Origin: Silene conica
Taxonomy: Eukaryota > Streptophyta > Magnoliopsida > Caryophyllales > Caryophyllaceae
Assembly (NCBI GenBank): GCA_029255685.2
Contig: CM055318.2
Location: 11,599,001 to 11,663,000 of the forward strand
DNA: 64,000 nt
Reading direction: 5' to 3'
Below the pieces are notes generated by a model. The model was not told where the DNA came from, did no database searches, and saw nothing but the letters and a program-made list of their open reading frames with translations. Made by a program: the position numbers and the translations under genes. Positions within the stretch are counted from its first letter, which is position 1; each line of letters begins with the position of its first letter. This document shows positions 25,329-36,293 of the stretch, piece by piece.

Positions 25329-25925
25329 CATATTATATTGATGTGACGTTGTGAAAATTTACACCCCTTAAAACTTTGAATTTCAGGTCAAAGTCATGAT
25401 ATAAACCTATCTCCTTTATGAGACGGTGTTAAATTTACACCCCTTAAAACTCAGGTCAAAGTCATAATATAAACATATCTCCCTTATGAGACAATGTTAA
25501 ATTGACACCGTTTAAAACTTTGAATTTCAGGTCAAAGTCATAATATGAGACAATGTTAAATTTACACCCCTTAAAACTTTGAATTTCAGGTCAAAGTCAT
25601 ATAAACATATCTCCCTTATGAGATAGTGTTAAATTTACACCCTTAAAACTTTGAATTTCAGGTCAAAGTCATATAAACATATCTCCCTTATGAGATAGTG
25701 TTAAATTTACACCCTTAAAACTTTGAACTTCAGGTCAAAGTCATAATATGAGCATATCTCCCTTATGAGACGGTGTTAAATTTACACCCCTTAAAACTTT
25801 GAACTTCAGGTTAAGTCATATAAACATATCTCCCTTATGAGACAGTGTTAAATTTACACCCCTTAAAACTTACTTTGAATTTAATGTTAAAGTCATAATA
25901 TAAACATATCTCCCTGATGATATGT
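25296..25925 (-). repeat. Minisatellite of about 60-80 bp units in element N
   Basis: About nine imperfect copies of a unit containing AAAACTTTGAACTTCAGG, CATATCTCCCTTATGAGA and GGTGTTAAATTTACACC. Each unit contains one loop-type hairpin (ACTTTGA...TCAAAGT) and one short palindrome (GGTGT...ACACC). It lies about 640 bp inside the 5' LTR in element sense. Confidence 0.85.
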
Positions 25926-28589
25926 CCTTTTATTATAATATGGATATATTTTTCATCCTCATAAAATAGGTCCAAAATAATATTATATGTCCTTTATAAC
26001 AGACCTGTCACGTATATATAATTAAAGTTCGCCTTTCATATATAAGGCTTATCATAATGAATTCATTTACAAAGAATATTAAAACAAGATACCATATTGA
26101 AAACGATGATTTGCAGCATATGAAAATTTTAAATACACGTCTCACTATTTACATGCCAATGTCAAGAGGACAATATATTTCTTCAAACAAAACTCAATGA
26201 TTAATAGGTGTACAGGCATATAGTCGATGAACTATGTGTTCGTATACTTCTGCGAGTGTTTGACTCATTTTTTTTTCTTTCTTTTTTTTTTCCTTACCCA
26301 ATTATTTAGATAATTGATACAACTACATGATAGTATAGATGAATGATAGTATGAAAGTTAATTTTAAAACGATTGACACAAATTCCATACGAATTATATT
26401 ATGAAAATAAATTATTATATATGAATACGAGTTATATGATACGTACCTGGATCGGTGACCTCCTGATTAGCAAATCTAATTGATTGTACGAGATAATAAT
26501 AAATAGGTCGTATGCGTGATAGAAATAATAATAAGAATTATTAGAGATTCGTGCTGATAACGTGTTGTGAAATAAAGACAAGAGAGAATTATAGAGAGAA
26601 AGTAAGAGAGACAAAACTATGTTCTCATTCCATTTTGAGAGATATATATAGATATACAATGAGCTAGAGTTTCCATAAGATAATAACTCTAGGATATTCT
26701 AAGATATGGACATCCATATAATATTATACTATAATATTTCATAACAAAAACTATAATAGTTATAGTATATTTTCGTAAACAATTCTAATAGGATTAGAAC
26801 TACGTTTTAAGGTAAAACCGATTTCCGTCACTTAGTCCGTGTACGTCTTCGGTAATTAAGGGCGAGTCTTGGGTGCATCGTAAAGGAGGCAATCTACTTT
26901 GGTTTCTCCGTGGAGGATCGTCCTTAGCATTATTTGGACCGAATGTAAGGGTTCTAATCTCTCGTTTCCGCAACTTTTATAAGCATGCATAAGATCAAAT
27001 TTATATTTATATGATAAATTGATAAATTAATTAGTACGACTAATTTAGTAGTTAGGTTGGTACAGTAGCGGATCTTGGATCATTTTATGAGGGGGGGCGA
27101 AGAAAATTAGTACTATTCCGACGTATAAAAAAGAACATGTAAATTGTAAACTAATTTATTAAAATTAAAAAATTCCTACAAATCAAACAATACTCGACGA
27201 TTTTTAACGGATTTAAAATCGTCAACAATGGTCTCTAAACTAAAAGATTTTGAAATTTCCCTTTCAATATAAATAACCAAACTGTCTGCAAGAAATTTAT
27301 CATCCATCTTGTTGCGTAGTCTTCATGATCTTCATTGCAGAAAACGCCCGTTCAGTTGTTGCGGTAGAAACAGGAAGAGTTAAAACAAGTCGTATTAATC
27401 TATCAAAAAGAAAATACACATCTGACTTTTCCTGTCTCAGCGAAGTACTGACAAAGCTCTTGAAGAGTTGACATATTTTTCAGTTTGTCATCATTTTGAA
27501 CTTCACATATAAAATGTTGCAATTGATATCTCAAATGAACCATCTCTTGTGCTATAAAATCTGAAGGTAACTTCTCCACAAGGATGCAAATTTGATCACG
27601 TTCCAAATTTTTATATTTATTCTTAGGTTCCAACATTGATGTAAGTGTTAGCAATTCCAATGCTCTCTCATTGAACCTGCTATCCAATTCATGTGATTGT
27701 TTATCAATTGCAACATAAAATATGTCAATGCGAAAGTGACGCTCCACTGTTATCTGATCTTGTTGACGACGAGCTCGACCTCTATGAGCTATATACACTG
27801 CATCCATTTCAGGTACCAAAATATCAGGTTTTTGACAAAATAGGTTCACCTCCGCTAGAAAGCTTTCTCATCGATCTTCTCTCAACTTTTGAATAAGAGA
27901 CTTTGTAACAACCCGGATTATAAAACAAAGGAAAAACATAATATAAATGAATATCAGAGTGTAACTCAATGATAACTGGGTTAAGGTGGCGGAAACACCT
28001 TACCCAAATCCGGATCGATACTCGAATCGAAAACCAAACTAATACATTATTCAAAGGTTCTTAAAAACTTAAAGCAAAGGTCCTAAACAATTGATTAAGC
28101 TCGCTTCACACATTCCCCAAGCAAGCATCAACCAAACAGCGACCACCTGAACAACCTGAGAAGAGGGGGGTCGACAATCAGTCGGGAGTAACTAGATGCT
28201 CTCCCAGTCATGTTTACAACAATTGAATGTAACCAACAATCATTAACAAATGAAATGTAAAATCAGTAAACATGCGAGATCATCTATACTCATGAAAGTC
28301 CAATCAAACTTACCATCAGTTGAAGACATAATACGGTAATCATGTGAGGATATAATTAAACATGACATGACATGAAAGCGAACTTACCATTCCATGGTAT
28401 TCTCAACACCAGACAAATGAAACCAACGAACCTAGACCATATGCAACCACTAGACCATGAACACTTACAACTCAAGTAACTCACGACTCATAGTAACGTA
28501 AGGCACAATGCTAGCATTAAAGCATAGCGAAAATGGTGACACGCAATCCATCGCAACCGAAGGCACAAAGCTATCATCAAAGTATAACG

Positions 28590-28735
28590 AATAGAGCGAA
28601 CGCCCGTTAGAGCGTATAACCACTGCCTCTAGCTGACGGAGCGTATAACCACTGCCTCCATCGGTGTGGAGCGTATAACCACTGCCTCCACGGTACTATG
28701 TATAGCGTATAACCACTGCCTATATGTCTAAGACT
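28590..28735. repeat. Short tandem repeat GCGTATAACCACTGCCT
   Basis: Four copies of GCGTATAACCACTGCC(T), spaced 30-45 bp and beginning about 28612, plus looser GTATAACTGA words to about 28940. Inside the 2.5-kb solo LTR. The spacers are unequal and non-unique, so this is not a CRISPR array. Confidence 0.75.
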
Positions 28736-29084
28736 GGCCAGACTCTCGGTGCAATAACTTTACACCGAACGACACTCGGGGAACAGAGCGTATAACTGAC
28801 GCATCTGCTACCCCCCCGACCATAGACCAAATAAATCCCACATCAATGGGTGGCGTTAGTTCATTCCGATAGTATATAACTGATACCATCGTCATCTATT
28901 CAAACTATCCAATAACAAATGCACAGTATAACTGACTGTACTAACATGCGTGAATAACATCACGACTCAAACCAGTAGAACATCATAATAGACTGTCCTT
29001 ATATCAAATGCATAGAAGTATCCAACGACATATGCAAACACAATATTATACAATCACTGAACACAACTCAACATGTGAATCAAG

Positions 29085-29425
29085 TATAAACAACTCAAGT
29101 TATAGTAACTTTAACTATAACATAAGTAATGGATGCGAGGTTATACTAACCTCGACTATAGCTTCCACATATGGCTTGAGGTTATAGTAACCTTACCCAA
29201 AACCTTGACACGAACCTAAAGTTATACTAGCACCAACCATAACCTTGAGTCATACCTCAGGTTTACGTTAATCTCAGCTATAACTTTAACTCGTAGTTCA
29301 AAGTTATATTAACTTCAGCTATAACTTTGAGTCGTACTCAAGGTTGTACTAGTTTCAGCTATAACCTTGAATCATATTTCCAAGGTTACACATGCTTCAA
29401 CTATAACCTTGAGCAACACTCTTGG
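29085..29425. repeat. Tandem repeat of imperfect palindromes (AAGGTTATA...TATAACCTT)
   Basis: About seven units of roughly 50 bp. In each, arms such as CAAAGTTATA/TATAACTTTG and CAAGGTT/AACCTTG pair although their bases differ from unit to unit. Lies in the 2.5-kb solo LTR. Confidence 0.65.
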
Positions 29426-32400
29426 CCGTTCGCCATGCCGCCATCTAGGGTTTTCCTCGCGAACCCTAGTTGCGCACACGACACTCATAAGGACTTATCG
29501 ATACATTAATCAACAATTACGATAATAAAATATACATGAATATATGAAGCACAATTAATTCATGACAATAAATAATCAAACATGTATTAATCGTACAAAC
29601 AATCATTAAATCATATTAATCACATCAATTGGCATAAACACAATTAAAAGAGAAACACCTAGTTACCTTTTTAACAATTAATGAAAACCTTCATAAAGAA
29701 TACGACCAACAAAGCCTTGTCTCCAACACTTGTCAATAACCCCAAAATCAACTTTAAAGGAAGTGTAAATCCAAATCCTTATGATTGAAATTGTACCAAG
29801 CAATCACTCTTTCGAAAACGCTAAAGGGGAAAAAGATCTCCTTCTTTACTTACAAAACAAGAGACCCAAAACGTAGGTCTAAAGGTCCACACAAATAATT
29901 CCCAATAAAATATTTTGAATAAATTATATTGTAGAGGTAAGAGCAAGGATTGTGAAAATATAATTTATGTAAGAGTTTTGAAGAATAAAAGATATTCAAC
30001 AATAAAGACAAAGGGAGAAAAGAGAACAAAAGAGAGAGATTGAAGAAGAGGGCGCGGCAACGCTTTCACGCACAAAACAAGAATTGACCTAGTTACTTGC
30101 TAGGTTAATTTCTATTTATAAGGAGATTAACTAATGGGCTTTTGGTCCATTAGCTCATACAATGGACTATCTGATTACAAATTGGATTGGGTCATATTAA
30201 AACGTAAAGAGAACTTGAAATAGAAAAGTAAATATCAAATTAAAATAATAAAATTGTGCACGGACATTTTAACCCATCCAAAAGTAGATCAAAACGAGAA
30301 ATAATAAAATAGAGAACGGAAGCTATAAATATATATTTCCAAAACTCATTAATAAACTTCGAAATAATTAAGTAAATGAAATACTTTTATAATAAAATAT
30401 TATTATAAATTACGGGGTGTTACAGACTTTGTGGTTGAAACTAAATTTACGGCATTGACAATGTCTTGAGATTTTTTTTGCAATGCTTGACAAAGAACAC
30501 CAATAATTCCTAACAATTCTTTCATTAAATGTGAAATAAACACAAACTCATACGAAATCATGAGATTTAAAGCAACATCGGCATCTCCACGTTGATTTGA
30601 AGTGCATGATTTATCAACCATAATGCGCTCTACGACTGATATTGTTGCATCAAACATATATATTAAGCAAGATGTTAATTGATTGAAGATGTGAGCCCCA
30701 ACGAGTGTCACCGGCTGGTTTCAGTGTACCAATTTGATTAGCACCTCGACCAGTTTCAAGTTGACCACTTGATAAGAGATCTTCAATTTCAGTCGATTTC
30801 CTTGCTTGCAACTCATCATGCCGTTTTGGAGAGGCATTAATAATATTGATGATAAAATTTAAATTTGAAAAAAATTGGTGAACTGAACTTACTTCTCTAG
30901 ATGCAGCAACCAATGCGAGTTGCAAACGATGTGCAAAACAATGGACATAGTAAGCATATGGACAATCAGCTAAAAATAAAGCTTTAAGGCCATTCCATTC
31001 TCCTCTCATGTTGCTGGCCCCGTCGTATCCTTGACCACGAATATTTTCAACAAGAAGATTATGTTTTTTCAGAACTAAGCATAACTCCATTTTAAGCGTT
31101 GTCGCTGAGGTGTCCTTTACACGTACTAGTTGCAAAAATCGCTCTATAATTGACCCGTTTTTGTCAACAAATCTCAAGACTATAGCCATCTGCTCTCTCA
31201 TAGCTTCATCACGAGTCTCATCTACAATGATACAAAATTTAGATTCCCCAATTTCTTCTCGAATGTGGTTGCGAACTTTGGCTGATATAATTTGTAATAT
31301 CTCTTTCTGGATTGACGGTGCAACATATTTGGCATTATAATCAGTATTCTCGATGGCTTTTGAAACTTCATCATTATATCTAGCAAAAGCTTTCCGAAAC
31401 TCTAAGAAGTTTCCTCGATTTTCTGAATTTTCCGACTCATGGTGACCTCTCAGAGGGCAAGACTGTAAGGTTAATAACCTCACTATATCAATTGTGATCA
31501 TTAGACGTATTCGATTTCTTTTTATTTGTTCTTCACCTTGTGAAATCAAAGCATGACGAATATGTCCACGTTCATTCAAAAGATCAAGCTTAGCTCTTAC
31601 AGAGTTATTATGTGCCGAACAAGGACCTTCACCCACATGAGTAACAAATGGACAATTATCTCCATCATTTACTTTCTTCCAGTTGCTAAACCCAACCAAA
31701 GTAAAAGTTTTTGTATTACGATTAGGTTTATCTGCAAATAAATAGCACAACAGATCAGACAAAATGCAGCATCTTTGGAAGTTGAATACTCTAGCCAGTC
31801 GGGAAACTTTTTATACCACGAAGCCTGAAATCGACGGCGATGACTATCGGGGCCAGAAAAATGGAAAACTTTTTAATATCAGTTGATAAGGTTTCAATTT
31901 TAAATAAGCTCTGCGTATTTGGTCTCGTTTCTCATATGGCCAATCCCACATAGGTACGCGTAACCCTGGATCACGCTCTAAAGACAAAAGAAGGTCCTGA
32001 GTCTCCTCGGTTTCAGTGCTATGTGTTTCAAATGTATTTTCCTCAATAATAGGAGTTGACGATTCAGACATAACAGGAGTTGATAATTCAGGCATAAACT
32101 CTTCATCGGTCGTAGTCGTAGCAGGCTCTGGTTCTTTACGTTTAAGAAAGGCGAAAAGATTTGTTTGCCTACTTATTGTTCTAGTACCTAGTATAATAAC
32201 GTCAAGTCGTCAAGTACGTATCAGTATATACTTTTCTAATTTTTTTTGCATGTAGTGCATTCACAATTTTGTACAATTAACTAGCTAACAATCTAACATT
32301 AAACAATAATATCAAAATTCTAATAAAGTAGTACTAATTACTAAGTACTAATAAGTAGCTGCATCAAAATTCTAATAAAAGAGTACTAAGTACTAAGTAA

Positions 32401-33023
32401 CTTCATAATGTCAATCTATCTTGAATTTATACTATAAAAGAGATCCGGAAAATATAAACACACAATTAAAGAACAATAAAGTTTATGGAAAGAATTCTAA
32501 CCTTTTCAATTGACTTAATTGTTGATAAAATACAAGAAAAAACACCGAAATAAAATCCCCAAATTCTCAATTGTTCTTCAGTCAATAAATCTCAAGCTAG
32601 ATAATTGTTTGTTGTGTTATAGACAAACTCATAGGTTTAAATACTAAAAATATGTAAAGTGAAATTAGGAAATAAATCAAATAATAATAAGTTATTTAAT
32701 ATGGGTGAAATTAGGAAATAAACTCCTAAGATTCTAGAAAATTTGTTTTAAGGAAAATTGGAATATAGGTGAACATAGGGAATTATTTAATATATTATTA
32801 AGAGTGATGTCATAACTTTTGACTTTTCAAACTTCCTATTTTGTTAGTTGGTAGTATTGTTACGTCTTTGCATTCTAGGGGGGCCCAATCTGTACTTCAT
32901 ATTATTTTCCTATTGGCCAATTATTATCCAACATATAAAATAAGAAGTTTGGGGGGCCTGGCCCCTGTGCAATTGCATTAACATCCGCCTCTGGGTTGGT
33001 ATGACCGTGTAACCTACAAATAC

Positions 33024-35670
33024 CTGCATTTTCCTCTTAGCATTTTTTGTGTTCATTCCATTTTTGGCATTCTCTTTTTTGTCTTCCACACTCTACTCTT
33101 ACTCTTTTTCCTGCATATACTCCTATATTCATCCATTTTGGATATTCACTCGTCTCCCATCTCCTCTCTAATTTCTCCCCCTCTCCTCCGTCCTTTCTCT
33201 TGCATCTCCATTTTCTTCATCTTCATCTCTTAACAAATCACAGGTAAAACAAATGAGAGGGATTAAATCATAATTTTCAAAGAAAATTAAAAAAACCTCA
33301 GAATTTGTGTTTTATTTTTGAAACCCCAAAACCTATCATCTTCATCTTCATCTCCATAAAAATCTCATTTCATCTCACCCAATTAAACATGGTAACATAT
33401 TGAACATGGGTATGAAGATAATTTATCAAATACACGACCATAAAGTTTACATGTTTATCCATGATGTTACCAATTCTAATATCGTAACAAATTGTGAAGA
33501 TTACATAACATTTACAATGTCGTAAGTAATATACTATATTTTACAACTTGTTGACATAGTTGTCCAATAGGTTACTCACGAGAAGATGATACAAAAATGG
33601 AACATTATTTGAAAGTAATAATAATTACTGACCACATAATTAGAAGTTGTGCATGTTAAACATAATTAGAGAAATTAGATTAACGTAAACGTTATAGCAG
33701 TTGCTACATATCCAATTTGTACCTATGCAAGTGTACGTGGTGACATCAAGACCGAGAATACAAACATTCATGAGATATACGACAACATATGCAAACATAC
33801 AGACATAACATAAACTCTTTACGACAACATATTCAAACATTCTCAAAGAATGTCATGTATATCCTTCTATGTTACCATTTTATACACAAATTATCATGGT
33901 CCATGTTGCTCACATATATTATAATTGTAGACGTACATATGTTATCATTTTACTGTAAAAATGTTTTCATTTAAAAGAAATTTGTTGTAAATATAAGTGA
34001 TTCGTAAACATTATAGAAAACAAAGTGAGATGATGAACATGGAGATGAAGATTAATATAAAAACAACAAAATCAATCGTATAGAACAAACACAAATTTAT
34101 AATTTAAAAAAGACAAACATAAAATGGTTGCAAAACTAAAAAAAATAATAACAAATCCTAAAAAAATCAAATAAAAAAAACAACCTAAAATAATAATAGA
34201 AATAAAACCCAGAACAATGAAGAATAACATAATAATAAAATCTATAATTCAAACAAATAAAATAAAAAACTAAGAAAAAAACTTGGAACTGTTGTTTTGC
34301 TTATTCTTAGACGATGTATTCTTTGCTACAGTTTTTTTCCACCATGTGTTACGAATTATAGTAAAAGTAATATTGATTTTGTTTTGTTTTAAGTTGTATA
34401 AGAGAAGATGAAAGTTTAGTGTAAAATGTGGACTGATAAGAAATGTGGTTTTTTTTTTTTTTCTTTAAACTTCTTATGTAAAATGGGGTTAGAATGTGAA
34501 TTCATGTTGAATTTTTGTAAAAATGATGGTAAGGATTGAGGAGAAAGAAGATGAAGAGAGATGATAATAAAAAATAAAGAATTGATTGAAAATGAGAAAT
34601 GGGTAAGTGACTTTGTCGGTCATTCTAAAAAGTTGTGAAGTTTTTTATTAATAAAATAATGAATTATAATTAGAGCATTAATTGCATATTTCGCTCCATT
34701 TCATTAAATACAGTATGTATTCGACCCGTCGCAAGCTTATGACGGATAGTTCTGCCACAAATGAGAATTTGTGTTATTATTATATGGTCCAGTTTGATGA
34801 TAAGGGAATTGTCGACTATTGTGTTTTTCTCTGTTTCAATAATTTATCATTAATGTGTTTAGCTACCTACGTAATGAACTAACTAAATTACTTCATATAT
34901 GTGTTGCTATAATGGTTGACTAGATTTATTTATTTTTCATCATTAGTGATTTCTTAGCTTCATTCGTTGGTAATACGTTTCACCCTACCTTGTTTTATTT
35001 TCTTGAATTAAAGATGAGGTAGACTGCATGTATTACTAAGCGAGCGAAGTAGACCTGGCGTGTCCTATCTTCTTTGTTCCACAGATCGTACCAAAGAGGC
35101 GAAATGAAGTTTGATCAGGATATTCATATAAGTCAAATATTGACAAATAATTATAGGCAGTTTAGTTATTTCACAGAATAAAGATAATTAAATTTAGGGC
35201 GCTCACACCCGTCAACAAGCGCATTCCTTCTGTGTTATCCCTTAACCCTTTAGTTTTCATAGTGTATTCTATATCACACAATATTAGGCGAGAAATTGGA
35301 AGCAATAACCATCATATGATGATGCAGATAACACATACATCATCACCTAATTCTTTTGACACGGCTAAGGCAACGACAAACATCATTCAAATTTGGGAAC
35401 AATAATCAATTGTACAAAGACATAAAATCAACATATATGATAAGGAAAATAAGGAAGGAGAATAACAATTACCAAGAGTTAGCTTCTTTGCGATGATTTT
35501 TTCACGTTTGGCTGAGGAAGTAGATTTTTTTTTTGTGACACGCAGAGGAAGAAGATGAAGAGCAGGGAAGTAGATGAAGAGCAGCTTTCTAAACCCATAA
35601 GTAGTAGTAGTGTAAAAAATTATTAAAATTAAGGGTAAATTAGTAATTTAAAGAGGCAATATATGTGGGA
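33024..35670. other. Right arm of the Harbinger-like element, no gene recognised
   Basis: Pyrimidine-rich 33040-33240 followed by CACAG/GTAAAAC could be an old leader exon. 33240-34300 is AT-rich, with ATG/ACA-rich simple text. 34715-34775 holds a copy of the ACCCGTCGCAAGCTT / CACAAATGAGAATTTGTG motif also seen near 20050 and 63040. No transposase N-terminus was found here. Confidence 0.5.
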
Positions 35671-35851
35671 ATTCTGAGTTACCAAGGGGGGGTGGTTAAT
35701 TGAGTTCCCACAATATGTGGGAAGTTGCATTTGTGGTGGAACAACCATTTCCCCATTATTACTTTTTTTTTTGCAACCAAACAACTATCTAAATTCCTAT
35801 TTCCTAGTAATTTAAAATTCTCATGTTTTATACAGCCAACCAAACAAGTCC

Positions 35852-36204
35852 TTAAAATAACCATAACTTTGCGCTTGAGTGTCCTTTTTTAATGAGTTAT
35901 TTTTTTCAAATCGCTTTCTCGACGAGACGACTGCAATGAAAAAAAATTGTGTCTGGTTCAATCGTGTGAAATACACGACCTAACCATGACTGTGTCATAT
36001 ATGTGGATCACACGACATGGCCATGGCCTGTTTCGGTCGTTTGTGTAATCCGCACAACGCTGCCATGGTCAAGTTGTGTGTTTCAGACGACTGGACCAAC
36101 TAATTTTTATTTTTTTTCCATTGCATTCGGTTCGACGAAATAAGCGATTTGAAAAACAAATCATCGGATACGAACTCCCAAGCTCAAAGTTATGGTTGTT
36201 TTAA
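35852..36204. mobile_element. Foldback MITE, about 353 bp
   Basis: Long imperfect inverted arms: TTAAAATAACCATAACTTTG at the left end and CAAAGTTATGGTTGTTTTAA at the right. The inner arms also pair (CAAATCGCTT, GCAATGRAAAAAAA). It abuts the Harbinger-like end at 35851. No ORF. Confidence 0.75.
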
Positions 36205-36293
36205 GTTTTTTCGTTCTTAATCGTCATTTTTTAGTCGTTTTAAGATTTAAGTTTGTATCGTCTAATTTAGAATCATTATTATTATTATTATTA

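Larger units (their letters stand above)
21131..26746 (-). mobile_element. Non-autonomous LTR retrotransposon 'N', complete
   Basis: LTRs at 21131-21314 and 26563-26746 are 184 bp each and identical by my reading, flanked by AAAAC (21126-21130 and 26747-26751). A PPT (minus AAGGGGGAG) abuts the left LTR. A putative primer site CGTTATCAGCACG (minus) abuts the right one. So transcription is on the minus strand with the 5' LTR at right. The 5.25-kb internal region has no ORF above about 85 codons and no gag or pol motif. Next to the PPT is the Val-less leader/trailer text seen in copia 3' ends (GAGGCA...GTTTTAACGAGG type). Identical LTRs mean recent movement, so proteins came from another element. 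Confidence 0.9.
27904..30424. mobile_element. Solo LTR, 2521 bp, in the hAT transposase gene
   Basis: Starts TGTAACAACCCGG and ends CGGGGTGTTACA (inverted TGTAACA/TGTTACA), with 5-bp duplication GACTT (27899-27903 and 30425-30429). Length and TGTAACAnCCC ends resemble Tekay/Del chromovirus (Ty3/gypsy) LTRs, but with no internal domain the lineage is only inferred. It contains two tandem-repeat patches. Confidence 0.88.
27174..32095 (-). pseudogene. hAT-family transposase (TTF zinc finger, DUF4371, dimerisation domain)
   Basis: Plant TTF-type zinc-finger/hAT-dimerisation protein, the transposase of its host element. In order on the minus strand: an acidic N-terminus with LERDPGLRVPMWDWP (about 31960); a TTF finger (FQASWYKKFPDWLEYS ... 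AAFC, about 31810-31765); a DUF4371/RNase H-like core 31762-30650 (KFCIIVDETRDEA, GQGYDGASNMRG, YYVHCFAHRLQLAL, GDTRWGSH); its continuation to 30430; then after the solo LTR 27898-27403; then the hAT C-terminal signature LPVSTATTERAFSAMK and a tail to about 27174. Frameshifts near 31850, 31755, 30680, 27405 and 27310 plus the LTR insertion make it non-functional. Confidence 0.88.
27063..32993 (-). mobile_element. hAT transposon (TTF/DUF4371-type), decayed
   Basis: Ends CAGTAGCGGATC (27063) and CATCCGCCTCTG (ends 32993) are imperfect inverted repeats. The 8-bp duplication GGTTGGTA flanks it (27055-27062 and 32994-33001), as is usual for hAT. Inside is one transposase pseudogene, split by a 2.5-kb solo LTR. 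It sits in LTR A. Confidence 0.9.
20174..33018 (+). mobile_element. Solo LTR 'A' (Ty1/copia-like), split by two later insertions
   Basis: Pieces 20174-21130, 26752-27062 and 33002-33018 join to about 1285 bp, starting TGTTGGGAAATG and ending CCTACA, flanked by AATAC (20169-20173 and 33019-33023). It matches LTRs B1/B2 (1242 and 1237 bp) along its length, for example the GGTTTCTCCGTGGAGGATCG word near 26905. No PBS or internal domain follows, so it is solo. It is interrupted by element N and by the hAT element. It carries the structured block described under Findings (20280-20359). Confidence 0.82.

Noticed and set aside
25296..25925. CRISPR-like or satellite centromere array
   Set aside because: Only about nine imperfect units contained within one retroelement.
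21315..26562. General density of short inverted repeats in element N
   Set aside because: In about 70 percent AT sequence, 5-6 bp stems with small loops are expected every 70-250 bp; only the subset sharing the ACTTCNGG loop is kept as a finding.
28600..28735. CRISPR-like regular repeats
   Set aside because: Plant nuclear LTR; unequal, partly related spacers; no cas genes.
30650..31762. Domesticated hAT-derived host gene
   Set aside because: It lies between hAT ends with an 8-bp duplication and is broken by frameshifts and an LTR insertion, so it is a dead transposase.
33040..33260. Possible first exon with splice donor (CACAG/GTAAAAC)
   Set aside because: Pyrimidine-rich leader look only; no ORF or downstream exon could be tied to it.
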